Source of the DNA: Kluyvera ascorbata_C
Lineage (GTDB): Bacteria; Pseudomonadota; Gammaproteobacteria; Enterobacterales; Enterobacteriaceae
DNA length: 64,000 nucleotides
Assembly: GCF_044197065.1 (NCBI RefSeq)
Contig: NZ_JBIQOI010000013.1
Location: 1 to 64,000, forward strand
Reading direction: 5' to 3'
A program made the position numbers and the translations under genes. Under the pieces are notes generated by a model that had not been told where the DNA came from, did not search any database, and saw only the letters and a list, made by a program, of their open reading frames with translations. How positions within the stretch are numbered: the stretch's first letter is position 1; every line of letters starts with the position of its first letter. This document shows, piece by piece, positions 33,710 through 41,722 of this stretch.

Positions 33710-35064
33710 GCGAAATGCAGTTTACCGGGCTGTTCGCCGTCTGGCTGTTGTCGACGCTGTTTATCGGCACCCTGACCTGGTTTGAGTTCCGCCGCGTCCG
33801 TTTTAACTTCAACGTCTTCTTCTCGTTGCTGTTCCTGCTGACCTTTTTCTTCGGTTTCCCGCTGACCTGTACGCTGGTGTTCCGCTTTGGCGTCGGCGTG
33901 TCACCGCCGGACGTGCTGCTGCAAACGTTGCTGATTTCGGTCTGCTTCTATGCGGTCTACTACGTAACCTACAAAACGCGCCTGCGGCCTGCGCAGACCG
34001 GCGCGGCGCGTCGGCCGTTGTTTACCATGAACCGGGTTGAAACCAACATCACCTGGTTTTTGCTGATGGTGATTGCGCTGTTTACGGTCGGCACCTTCTT
34101 CATGCATAACGGCTTCCTGCTGTTTAAGCTGCACTCCTACAGTCAGATTTTCTCCAGTGAAGTGTCGGGCGTGGCGCTTAAGCGCTTCTTCTACTTCTTT
34201 ATTCCGGCGATGCTGGTGGTCTACTTCCTTAATCCAACCTGGAAACGGTGGATAGGTTTTCTGATTGCCACCACCGCCTTTGGCCTGTTGACCTACGCGA
34301 TTGTCGGCGGCACCCGCGCCAACATTATTATCGCCTTTGCCATCTTCCTGTTTATCGGCATCATTCGCGGCTGGATTTCGCTGTGGATGCTGGTGGCCGC
34401 CGGGGTGATGGGGATTGTCGGCATGTTCTGGCTGGCGCTGAAGCGCTACGGAATGAACGTCAGCGGCGACGAAGCGTTTTATACCTTCCTCTACCTGACG
34501 CGCGACACCTTCTCGCCGTGGGAGAATCTGGCGCTGCTGCTGCAAAACTACGACAAAATTGACTTCCAGGGTCTGGCGCCAATGGTGCGCGACTTCTACG
34601 TCTTTATCCCAAGCTGGTTGTGGCCATCGCGGCCGAGCATCGTACTGAATACCGCCAACTACTTTACCTGGGAAGTGCTGAATAACCACTCCGGGCTGGC
34701 TATCTCCCCGACGCTCATCGGTTCGCTGGTGGTGATGGGCGGTATGTGGTTTGTACCGCTGGGCGCGGTAGCGGTGGGGCTGATTATCAAATGGTTCGAC
34801 TGGCTGTATATGTTGGGCAACCGGGAAACCAACCGCTACAAATCGGCCATTCTGCACAGTTTCTGCTTTGGTGCGATCTTCAATATGATCGTGCTGGCGC
34901 GTGAAGGGCTGGACTCTTTCGGCTCTCGCGTCGTCTTTTTCATGGTTATCTTTGGGGTCTGCTTGCTGGTGGCAAAACTGCTGTACTGGTTGTTTGAAAG
35001 CGCGGGGCTGATTCATCAGCGGCTAAAACGTCCCTCGCACGTTGGAGAAGGACAAAATGGCTGA
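33706..35064 (+). CDS. wzyE: ECA polymerase WzyE
   Basis: A polytopic inner-membrane polymerase of 452 residues and about eleven helices, joining lipid III repeats at the reducing end in the periplasm. It carries VEFRRV-like basic turns (FEFRRVRFNFNVFF), VGGTRANIIIAFAIF and NNHSGLAISPTLIG. I chose the ATG at 33706, overlapping the wecF stop, as the E. coli protein starts at the equivalent place. It overlaps wecG by eight bases. Confidence 0.95.
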   Translation: MSEMQFTGLFAVWLLSTLFIGTLTWFEFRRVRFNFNVFFSLLFLLTFFFGFPLTCTLVFRFGVGVSPPDVLLQTLLISVCFYAVYYVTYKTRLRPAQTGAARRPLFTMNRVETNITWFLLMVIALFTVGTFFMHNGFLLFKLHSYSQIFSSEVSGVALKRFFYFFIPAMLVVYFLNPTWKRWIGFLIATTAFGLLTYAIVGGTRANIIIAFAIFLFIGIIRGWISLWMLVAAGVMGIVGMFWLALKRYGMNVSGDEAFYTFLYLTRDTFSPWENLALLLQNYDKIDFQGLAPMVRDFYVFIPSWLWPSRPSIVLNTANYFTWEVLNNHSGLAISPTLIGSLVVMGGMWFVPLGAVAVGLIIKWFDWLYMLGNRETNRYKSAILHSFCFGAIFNMIVLAREGLDSFGSRVVFFMVIFGVCLLVAKLLYWLFESAGLIHQRLKRPSHVGEGQNG

Positions 35065-35797
35065 TTCATTAACCGCACCGACTTACACCCTGCGTGGGCT
35101 GACGCTTATCGGTTGGCGCAACATGCAGCATGCGCTGGACTACCTGTATGCGGATGGCAACCTGAAGCAGGGCACGCTGGTGGCGATTAACGCCGAGAAG
35201 ATGCTGACGCTGGAAGATAACGCGGAGGTGCGAGAGCTGATTAACGCGGCGGAGTTTAAATACGCCGACGGTATTTCCGTGGTGCGCTCCGTTCGCAAGA
35301 AATATCCCGAGGCGAATGTCTCACGCGTAGCGGGAGCGGATCTTTGGGAAGCGCTGATGGCCCGTGCGGGAGCCGAAGGTACGCCGGTGTTCCTCGTCGG
35401 TGGTAAGCCAGAGGTGATGGCGGAAACCGTGGAGAAGCTGCGTAAGCAGTGGAACGTGAATCTGGTCGGCACTCAGGATGGCTACTTTACGCCGGAAGAA
35501 CGTCAGGCACTGTTTGAACGTATTCATGAAAGCGGGGCGAAAATCGTCACCGTGGCGATGGGCTCGCCGAAGCAGGAAATCCTGATGCGCGATTGCCGTC
35601 TGGTACATCCCGACGCGCTCTATATGGGCGTGGGTGGCACCTATGATGTCTTCACCGGGCACGTGAAGCGTGCGCCGAAGGTGTGGCAGAACCTGGGGCT
35701 GGAGTGGCTCTACCGCCTGCTATCCCAGCCAAGCCGGATTAAACGCCAGCTTCGGCTGCTACGCTATTTACGCTGGCACTACACCAATAATCTCTGA
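35057..35797 (+). CDS. wecG: UDP-ManNAcA transferase WecG
   Basis: A glycosyltransferase of 246 residues (WecG/TagA/CpsF family, GT26) that adds ManNAcA to lipid I. Visible family blocks are DGISVVRSVRKKYP, RVAGADLWEALM, VFLVGGKPEVM, VTVAMGSPKQEILM and MGVGGTYDVFTGHVKRAPKV. The ATG at 35057 follows GGAGAAGGAC; an in-frame TTG five codons before it is less likely. It is the last gene of the ECA operon. Confidence 0.96.
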   Translation: MADSLTAPTYTLRGLTLIGWRNMQHALDYLYADGNLKQGTLVAINAEKMLTLEDNAEVRELINAAEFKYADGISVVRSVRKKYPEANVSRVAGADLWEALMARAGAEGTPVFLVGGKPEVMAETVEKLRKQWNVNLVGTQDGYFTPEERQALFERIHESGAKIVTVAMGSPKQEILMRDCRLVHPDALYMGVGGTYDVFTGHVKRAPKVWQNLGLEWLYRLLSQPSRIKRQLRLLRYLRWHYTNNL

Positions 35798-35817
35798 ATT
35801 TTCTGCGCGTTACCGGC

Positions 35818-35848
35818 AATGCATCACGCAGAATATGCGTGATGCATT
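35818..35848 (+). other. Perfect hairpin after the ECA operon
   Basis: AATGCATCACGCA (35818-35830) and TGCGTGATGCATT (35836-35848) form a perfect 13-bp stem with loop GAATA. There is no T run just after it. It probably marks the 3' end of the ECA mRNA. The rest of the gap to yifK (to 36030) is AT-rich and presumably holds the yifK promoter. Confidence 0.65.
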
Positions 35849-36030
35849 CACAACCTCGATACTTTATTCCTCATTTCTATTTGCCATTTAAGCCAAATTG
35901 TTAAACCATTCGCCTGCCCTGACGATATCTACGTATTTTCTACGTTGATATCCGTATCCGACAGACATCTCATTTTTTTATAAAAAAATAAAACCGGCAC
36001 CGACCGGATATATGCAAACACAGAGGATCT

Positions 36031-37416
36031 ATGGCAGAGAATAAACCGGAGCTCCAGCGCGGTCTGGAAGCCCGTCATATCGAATTAATTGCCCTTGGGG
36101 GCACTATCGGCGTGGGCCTATTTATGGGGGCGGCAAGCACCCTGAAGTGGGCCGGGCCGTCGGTGCTGCTGGCCTATATTCTGGCAGGGGTATTCGTCTT
36201 CTTCATTATGCGCTCGATGGGCGAAATGCTGTTTATCGAACCGGTGACCGGGTCGTTCGCCGTTTATGCGCACCGTTATATGAGCCCGTTTTTCGGCTAT
36301 CTCACCGCCTGGTCATACTGGTTTATGTGGATGGCGGTCGGTATCTCGGAAATTACCGCGATAGGGGTCTACGTCCAGTTCTGGTTCCCGGATATGGTGC
36401 AGTGGATACCGGCGCTCATTGCCGTGGGGCTGGTGGCGCTGGCGAACCTGGCGGCGGTGCGCCTGTACGGCGAAATCGAATTCTGGTTTGCGATGATTAA
36501 AGTCACGACCATTATCGTGATGATTGTCATTGGCCTCGGCGTGATTTTCTTCGGCTTTGGCAACGGCGGGACTTCCATCGGCTTTAGCAATCTGACCGAG
36601 CACGGCGGCTTCTTTGCTGGCGGCTGGAAAGGTTTCCTGACGGCGCTGTGTATTGTTGTGGCGTCCTATCAGGGCGTGGAGCTTATCGGCATGACCGCCG
36701 GTGAAGCGAAAAACCCGCAGGTGACGCTGCGCAGCGCGGTAGGCAAAGTGCTGTGGCGTATCCTGATTTTCTACGTGGGTGCAATTTTCGTTATCGTGAC
36801 CATCTTCCCGTGGAATGAAATTGGCACCAACGGCAGTCCGTTTGTGCTGACCTTTGCGAAAATCGGTATCACCGCGGCGGCAGGGATTATCAACTTCGTG
36901 GTGCTGACGGCGGCGCTCTCCGGCTGTAACAGCGGCATGTACAGCTGTGGCCGTATGCTCTACGCGCTGGCGAAAAACCGCCAACTGCCGTCGGCGATGG
37001 CGAAAGTCACCAAAAGCGGCGTTCCGGCAGCGGGCGTGAGCGTATCCATTGTTATCCTGCTGATTGGCTCTTGCCTGAACTACATCATTCCTAACCCGCA
37101 GCGCGTGTTTGTCTATGTGTACAGCGCGAGCGTACTGCCGGGCATGGTGCCGTGGTTTGTGATTCTGATTAGCCAGCTGCGTTTCCGTCGTGCACACAAA
37201 GAAGCGATTGCCAGCCACCCGTTCCACTCGATTCTGTTCCCGTGGGCCAACTATCTGACCATGGCGTTCCTGATTTGCGTCCTGATCGGTATGGGATTCA
37301 ATGATGACACTCGGATGTCGCTGTTTGTTGGTGCGCTTTTCCTTGTGATCGTGACGCTGGTTTATAAGGTTTTTGGCATGAGCAGGGGCGCGGAAGTGCA
37401 AGATTTGCAGAAATAA
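36031..37416 (+). CDS. yifK: Threonine/serine APC transporter YifK (ThrP)
   Basis: An amino acid/polyamine/organocation permease of 461 residues with twelve predicted helices. The first helix has the IALGGTIGVGLFMGAA substrate motif, and GSFAVYAHRYMSPFFGYLTAWSYWF covers helix 3. E. coli YifK is a proton-coupled threonine and serine importer repressed by Lrp and by the small RNA GcvB; neither control site is resolved here. It stands alone, between the ECA operon and the tRNA operon, as in E. coli. Confidence 0.93.
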   Translation: MAENKPELQRGLEARHIELIALGGTIGVGLFMGAASTLKWAGPSVLLAYILAGVFVFFIMRSMGEMLFIEPVTGSFAVYAHRYMSPFFGYLTAWSYWFMWMAVGISEITAIGVYVQFWFPDMVQWIPALIAVGLVALANLAAVRLYGEIEFWFAMIKVTTIIVMIVIGLGVIFFGFGNGGTSIGFSNLTEHGGFFAGGWKGFLTALCIVVASYQGVELIGMTAGEAKNPQVTLRSAVGKVLWRILIFYVGAIFVIVTIFPWNEIGTNGSPFVLTFAKIGITAAAGIINFVVLTAALSGCNSGMYSCGRMLYALAKNRQLPSAMAKVTKSGVPAAGVSVSIVILLIGSCLNYIIPNPQRVFVYVYSASVLPGMVPWFVILISQLRFRRAHKEAIASHPFHSILFPWANYLTMAFLICVLIGMGFNDDTRMSLFVGALFLVIVTLVYKVFGMSRGAEVQDLQK

Positions 37417-37468
37417 GAGACAAAATGCGCAAAGCATGAGCAAACGATAATTTTCTTTAAAAAGGCAC

Positions 37469-37497
37469 TAGACAGCGGGGGAGGAAGTCCGTATTAT
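37469..37497 (+). promoter_or_regulatory. Promoter of the argX-hisR-leuT-proM tRNA operon
   Basis: TAGACA at 37469-37474 and TATTAT at 37492-37497 with a 17-base spacer, about 22 bases before tRNA-Arg. The G+C-rich stretch after the -10 (CCGACCCCGC) is typical of stringently controlled stable RNA promoters. Confidence 0.75.
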
Positions 37498-37518
37498 CCG
37501 ACCCCGCAACGGCGCTAA

Positions 37519-37595
<77 letters not shown>

Positions 37596-37651
37596 TTTAC
37601 CCGGTGCTGGAGCTGCGGTGGTTCTAAAAGACCGCGTAAGAGGTTTGCAGT

Positions 37652-37728
37652 GGTGGCTATAGCTCAGTTGGTAGAGCCCTGGATTGTGATTCCAGTTGTC
37701 GTGGGTTCGAATCCCATTAGCCACCCCA
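37652..37728 (+). tRNA. hisR: tRNA-His (anticodon GTG)
   Basis: A cloverleaf with anticodon GTG at 37686-37688 and encoded CCA. The listed start includes the G at -1 that histidine tRNAs keep after RNase P cleavage. The order Arg-His-Leu-Pro matches E. coli. Confidence 0.97.
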
Positions 37729-37751
37729 TTATTTGATAGAGTTGTGAAATT

Positions 37752-37837
37752 GCGAAGGTGGCGGAATTGGTAGACGCGCTAGCTTCAGGTGTTAGTGTCC
37801 TTAGGATGTGGGGGTTCGAGTCCCCCCCCTCGCACCA
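37752..37837 (+). tRNA. leuT: tRNA-Leu (anticodon CAG)
   Basis: A class II tRNA with the long variable arm between GTTAGTGTCC and GATGTGGGGG. The anticodon CAG is at 37786-37788 and the CCA end is encoded. Confidence 0.97.
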
Positions 37838-37881
37838 CGACTTTATAATGAATTGAATTAATAATTCAAAAAGCAGTACAT

Positions 37882-37958
37882 CGGCGAGTAGCGCAGCTTG
37901 GTAGCGCAACTGGTTTGGGACCAGTGGGTCGGAGGTTCGAATCCTCTCTCGCCGACCA
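37882..37958 (+). tRNA. proM: tRNA-Pro (anticodon TGG), first copy
   Basis: A 77-base cloverleaf (CGGCGAG/CTCGCCG), anticodon TGG at 37916-37918, encoded CCA. It corresponds to E. coli proM. An identical copy follows at 38048. Confidence 0.97.
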
Positions 37959-37965
37959 ATTTTAG

Positions 37966-37987
37966 ACCCTGCAGCGCAGGGTTTTTT
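37966..37987 (+). terminator. Terminator-like hairpin between the two tRNA-Pro genes
   Basis: CCCTGC-AGC-GCAGGG (37967-37981) followed by six T. It looks like a working terminator, which raises the question of how the second tRNA-Pro is transcribed; partial readthrough or its own promoter are both possible. Confidence 0.85.
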
Positions 37988-38047
37988 ATTCAAGACTTAA
38001 TGTTCTGAATAAAACCGAATTGAACGATAATTCAAAAAGCAGTATTT

Positions 38048-38124
38048 CGGCGAGTAGCGCAGCTTGGTAGCGCAACTGGTTTGGGACCAGTGGGTCGGAG
38101 GTTCGAATCCTCTCTCGCCGACCA
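38048..38124 (+). tRNA. tRNA-Pro (anticodon TGG), second copy
   Basis: All 77 bases equal the copy at 37882. The 5' flank is also alike (AATTCAAAAAGCAGTA in both), so about 95 bases were duplicated. E. coli K-12 has one copy here. Confidence 0.97.
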
Positions 38125-38130
38125 ATTTTG

Positions 38131-38154
38131 AACCCCGCTTCGGCGGGGTTTTTT
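38131..38154 (+). terminator. tRNA operon terminator
   Basis: AACCCCGC-TTCG-GCGGGGTT (38131-38150) followed by a T run. A UUCG-loop intrinsic terminator ending the tRNA operon. Confidence 0.93.
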
Positions 38155-38262
38155 GTTTTCTCTCCCCGCCCAATCGCATCTATTTTTATTACCTCTACAG
38201 ATTAATCCCGTTGTGAAACAAAGGGGATGTTATCAGTAACTGACTGTGACATAATGCGCCGC

Positions 38263-38469
38263 GTAGATGCTCATTCCACCTCTTATGTTCGCCTTAGGCC
38301 TCATAAACTCAGGAATGACGCAGAGCCGTTTACGGTGCTTATCGTCCACTGACAGATGTCGCTTTTGCCTCATCAGACACCATGGACATTACGTTGAGTG
38401 AAGCACCCATTATGTTGTCGAATTAAACCTGTTTAACGCCTGCTCCCAAAAGGAGCAGGCGTTTTTTTA
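38263..38469 (+). ncRNA. glmZ: GlmZ small regulatory RNA
   Basis: About 207 bases matching E. coli GlmZ along its length, from GTAGATGCTCATTCCACCTC, through AGCCGTTTACGGTGCTTATC and ACACCATGGACATTACGTTG, to the 3' terminator. GlmZ pairs with glmS mRNA through Hfq and turns on glucosamine-6-phosphate synthase; RapZ brings RNase E to destroy it when GlcN6P is plentiful. A -10 like CATAAT at 38250-38255 lies 7 bases before the start. I see no clean sigma-54 -24/-12 element. In E. coli aslA separates proM from glmZ; here they are adjacent. GlcN6P supplies the UDP-GlcNAc used by wecA and wecB nearby. Confidence 0.93.
38437..38468 (+). terminator. GlmZ terminator
   Basis: CGCCTGCTCC (38437-38446) and GGAGCAGGCG (38452-38461) form a 10-bp stem, followed by seven T. 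It is the 3' end of GlmZ. Confidence 0.95.
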
Positions 38470-38478
38470 TGCCCAAAT

Positions 38479-38510
38479 CGTAGCCCGGCCAAGCGCAGCG
38501 CCGCCGGGGC
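38479..38510. repeat. REP-type palindrome
   Basis: CGTAGCCCGGCCAAGCGCAG then CGCCGCCGGGGC, the same family as the REP elements near 15022 and 17865. It lies between convergent glmZ and hemY. Confidence 0.7.
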
Positions 38511-38522
38511 CGCACCGCGGCC

Positions 38523-38548
38523 AAAAAAAAGGGGCCATTCGGCCCCTT
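38523..38548 (-). terminator. hemCDXY terminator
   Basis: GGGGCC-ATTC-GGCCCC, which on the minus strand runs into a stretch of eight T. It ends the hem operon 16 bases after hemY. Confidence 0.88.
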
Positions 38549-38563
38549 AATAAACGCTTCACC

Positions 38564-39760
38564 TTACGCAGGCGGGTTATTCTGCAACGTCAGCATCAAC
38601 CCATCACGACGCATTGCCGCCGCTTCTTCCGGCTGCTTCAGACGGTCAAGCGTATCGGCAAGCCACGCGTAGTCAAACGCGTCCGGGCGCTGTTTGAGCG
38701 CGGCGCGGAACGCCAGGCTCGCTTCCTGCCACTCGCCGTGCTTCATTAGCGATTGACCCAGCGTACTCCACAGCAGTGGACGATCGCCTACCGTTTTGAT
38801 CTGCTGGCGCAGTAGTTTTTCCATCTGCTCAGGGTTATTGGTGTGCAGACGTGGGATCAGCATCACCAGGCGATCGTCATACTGGCGCTTCAGCCCATCG
38901 ATAATGATCTGCTGCGCGGTGTCATGATCGTCACATTCAATCAGATGATCGGCCATGGCGACCTGTAGCGCTACCTGGTGGCGGGTTTTGCGGCTCTGAT
39001 TTTTCCACCAGTTACGCAGCCCTTCGCTGCCCTGATCGGCACGTGCCTGGTCCATCAGGCCAATCCACGCCTGCTGTTCCAGTGCGGCGCGGTGCGCGTC
39101 GTCGCCGACGTGGGCTTTCGCCATGGACGGAATGATATCCAGCAGTGAGCCCCAGGCTCCGGTCTGGATATAGGCTTGTTCTGCCAGGCGCAGTACTTCA
39201 GGGTGACGCGGGGCGACTTCCAGAAGCTTATCAATGCCATGACGCGCTGCGTGATTCTCGTTGCGGGCAAGCTGCAGGCGAACGCGGGTGATTTCCACCG
39301 GGATCAGGTCGTTGCCAGCGTTTTCAGCCGCGCGCTGAAGATGCTGATTGGCGCGAGCTTCGTCGCCGCGCTGCTGTGCGGCTTCAGCTGCCAGCAGGTA
39401 ATTCACCACCGGCTGCTCGGCGTGGTCGGCATTTTTCGACATCAGCTTCTCAACCTGCTGATAGTCGCCTTCCGCCAGCTTCAGCAGCGCCTGTTCGGTC
39501 TGCTTACGTGCACGGCGACGCTTACGACCCATAAACCAGCCGCGCGTGTGGGCGCTGGTGCGGAAGATGCGGCGCAGAATCCACTCCAGGGCGAACAGCA
39601 CCACCATTATCAGGATCATGATAATGACTAAGCCGGTTACGCTGGTTTCAATGTTGTAGTTGTCCGTCTGGATAAGCACATAGCCCTGATGGCCTGCGAT
39701 CATCGGGCCGACCACCACACCGGCAATCAGCAGTGCAAAGAGTAAAAGAACTTTTAGCAT
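38564..39760 (-). CDS. hemY: HemY, tetratricopeptide membrane protein
   Basis: A 398-residue inner-membrane protein with two N-terminal helices (about 3-22 and 42-62) and a cytoplasmic tetratricopeptide-like domain. It is the last gene of the hemCDXY operon. In E. coli its role in haem metabolism is not settled; interaction with haem enzymes has been proposed. It should not be confused with the Bacillus protoporphyrinogen oxidase of the same name. Length equals E. coli. It starts three bases after hemX. Confidence 0.95.
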   Translation of the reverse strand: MLKVLLLFALLIAGVVVGPMIAGHQGYVLIQTDNYNIETSVTGLVIIMILIMVVLFALEWILRRIFRTSAHTRGWFMGRKRRRARKQTEQALLKLAEGDYQQVEKLMSKNADHAEQPVVNYLLAAEAAQQRGDEARANQHLQRAAENAGNDLIPVEITRVRLQLARNENHAARHGIDKLLEVAPRHPEVLRLAEQAYIQTGAWGSLLDIIPSMAKAHVGDDAHRAALEQQAWIGLMDQARADQGSEGLRNWWKNQSRKTRHQVALQVAMADHLIECDDHDTAQQIIIDGLKRQYDDRLVMLIPRLHTNNPEQMEKLLRQQIKTVGDRPLLWSTLGQSLMKHGEWQEASLAFRAALKQRPDAFDYAWLADTLDRLKQPEEAAAMRRDGLMLTLQNNPPA

Positions 39761-39763
39761 CGG

Positions 39764-40960
39764 TTACTCTCCTTGTGCTGGGGCGGGGGCTGGCTGCTCG
39801 GGTACAGCAGCAGCGGCAGGTTCCGCTGACGTAACGGCAGGCTGTGCCATCAGGTTACGCACGCGGGTCTGCATCAGTTTTTCCAGGATCGGCTGGCTTT
39901 GCAGGGTTTCAGGGATGTCCATGGCGATGCTCTGCTGGCTGAGCTGGTCTATCTGATCGAGGAACGTCTTCGTGGCAGCATCGTCGGTGTCGTAGTAAGC
40001 GCGTACCCAAGTCGAGACGTTATCCAGCGCCTGCTTGAAGGTTTCATCCTGGTGGCGTGGCACCGCTTGCGACGCGGAAAGAAGCTGGGCGCGGATGTTT
40101 TCCCGCAGGTAGATATCCTGATTCGGCGCCAGCAGCGGAACGGCGGTCTCATCGCGGCGGCGAATAGTAATAAAGCTGTCCATAAAGTTCTGCCAGCTTT
40201 TCTGCAGGTTCACGCGCCATTCGCTGAGCGACGCCGACAGTTCGCTGTCGTCGTTATCCATCGGTGAATCATCGGTATTGTTGTCTGCCAGACGCAGGTT
40301 ATCGACCTGGTTGGCGAGCTGATTCACCTTGAGGATAATGCCGTCGTAATCCACCTGTGACACGGCGGAGAGGCTGGCAATATCTTCGGTGATCGCACGG
40401 CGAGCGGCGATTAAGCTCGGGTCGTTCATATCCGCCAGGCTGGCGTCTGCGCTTTTCAGCAGCGCAGCGGCGGTAGTGACGTCCTGGTCGCTCCACAGCT
40501 TACGTCCGGCCAGCTTCACAAGGAAGTCAGACTGGGCCAGCAGCCAGGTTTTCGAGTCGGTGCCGGAAATAGCCGCCACTTTCTGCTGCATTTCATCCAG
40601 CTGTTTCGCCATGTCGGCCTGCTGGGTTTTGGCTTCCTGCAGCTGTTCAGCCTGTTGTTTAAGCGTGGTTTCCAGCGCCTCTTTTTGCGCATCCTGCGTT
40701 TTTTGCAGAGCAATAAGCTGATTGGCGAGGGTGTCGCTGGTCTGCGTCTGGTTGACGGCCTGCTGTTTGCCCCAGCCGTACAGGCCTATACCTGCCGCCA
40801 GCGCGATGGCGATAGCGACGGCGCTCAGCGCCAGGCTGGTTTTCCCGCCGTTATTTTTCTTCTCAGCATTTTCCGGCTTACGAGCTTCGGGCTGCGGCGA
40901 GGTTTTCACCGCATCTTCGGACTCTTCAACCACGGCGGAGTTTTCTTTTTGTTCCGTCAT
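39764..40960 (-). CDS. hemX: HemX, putative uroporphyrinogen III methyltransferase-like protein
   Basis: A 398-residue single-pass membrane protein. A charged N-terminal tail is followed by a helix near residues 42-64 (TSLALSAVAIAIALAAGIGLYGW), a coiled coil at about 75-125 rich in Gln, Glu and Lys, and a periplasmic domain. The tail is Pro/Ala-rich. Despite its old name no methyltransferase motif is visible, and the function is unknown. I chose the ATG at 40958-40960; an in-frame ATG four codons earlier is possible. Third in the hem operon. Confidence 0.93.
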   Translation of the reverse strand: MTEQKENSAVVEESEDAVKTSPQPEARKPENAEKKNNGGKTSLALSAVAIAIALAAGIGLYGWGKQQAVNQTQTSDTLANQLIALQKTQDAQKEALETTLKQQAEQLQEAKTQQADMAKQLDEMQQKVAAISGTDSKTWLLAQSDFLVKLAGRKLWSDQDVTTAAALLKSADASLADMNDPSLIAARRAITEDIASLSAVSQVDYDGIILKVNQLANQVDNLRLADNNTDDSPMDNDDSELSASLSEWRVNLQKSWQNFMDSFITIRRRDETAVPLLAPNQDIYLRENIRAQLLSASQAVPRHQDETFKQALDNVSTWVRAYYDTDDAATKTFLDQIDQLSQQSIAMDIPETLQSQPILEKLMQTRVRNLMAQPAVTSAEPAAAAVPEQPAPAPAQGE

Positions 40961-40981
40961 TATGGCTTCCAATTTTGAGAG

Positions 40982-41722
40982 TTATTGTAGTGCGCGCAGC
41001 AGCGCATCGTTGTCTGCGCCATCGGCAACCTGAATATCCTGCCAGCCCAACTCCTGGGCCAGTTTTGCAATACGCTCACTCACCACCAGTAACCGACAGG
41101 TGAGCAGCCAGCGCTCGCGGTACCAGAGAGGGATCAGCGTCCAGAGTTGTTGCAGCATTTCGCCGCTGGTCACCACGAGAGTGTTGACGTCTCTCGACTG
41201 CCAGCGCATGGCTTCTTCGGCGCCGTCATAGTGGATGGCGCAACGCTGATAGCATTCGCACAGGGTGACATCAGCACCGCGCGCGGTCAGCGTCTCGGCT
41301 AGCAGTTCACGCCCGCCGTTGCCGCGTAGAATCAGCGCCTTCTTGCCCGCAATAGTTTGCAATTCAGGTAATTGTAGCAACACTTCGCTAATTTCCCGAT
41401 CTAATGGGTAGCGAATATCGAGGCCGCTCACCTGATGGAGCGCCAGCGCCGTGGTGCGGCCAATAGCAAAATAACGAGGCGTCGTGGGCCAGTTTTGGCG
41501 CTGTTGCTTGAGCTGGGCGTGTGCAAAGCTCACCGCATGCTGCGAAAGGGCAAAAACTAAATCACCTTCCTGCAGTTCACTCAGCGCGGGTGCCAGCCTG
41601 TTCAGCTCGCGCCCGGGCGTGAAATCAATCAGTGGAAAATTCCAGGCTACTCGACCCTGAGCGCGCAAACGGCTGACTAACTCTTCACCTTGCGGGGAGG
41701 GGCGGGTAACCAGGATGGTCAT
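40982..41722 (-). CDS. hemD: Uroporphyrinogen III synthase
   Basis: A 246-residue enzyme that cyclises hydroxymethylbilane with inversion of ring D to uroporphyrinogen III. The family is poorly conserved, but the start MTILVTRPSPQGEELVSRLR and the block LVVTSGEMLQQLWTLIP are typical. Its ATG overlaps the hemC stop by four bases, as suits an unstable intermediate passed between HemC and HemD. Confidence 0.96.
   Translation of the reverse strand: MTILVTRPSPQGEELVSRLRAQGRVAWNFPLIDFTPGRELNRLAPALSELQEGDLVFALSQHAVSFAHAQLKQQRQNWPTTPRYFAIGRTTALALHQVSGLDIRYPLDREISEVLLQLPELQTIAGKKALILRGNGGRELLAETLTARGADVTLCECYQRCAIHYDGAEEAMRWQSRDVNTLVVTSGEMLQQLWTLIPLWYRERWLLTCRLLVVSERIAKLAQELGWQDIQVADGADNDALLRALQ

Noticed and set aside
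33901..35016. 371-codon minus-strand frame across wzyE
   Set aside because: Its composition mirrors the hydrophobic wzyE codons (charged, His/Gln-rich), and it has no independent support.
36313..37443. 376-codon minus-strand frame across yifK
   Set aside because: It is antisense to a membrane transporter gene and resembles no known protein.
37882..38124. Repeated tRNA-Pro ends as attachment sites of an integrated element
   Set aside because: The duplicate is a whole tRNA with its 5' flank, and the interval holds only a terminator and no integrase or cargo.
38155..38262. Sigma-54 promoter upstream of glmZ
   Set aside because: I looked for a TGGCAC-N5-TTGCA pattern at the right distance from the GlmZ start and found none that fits.
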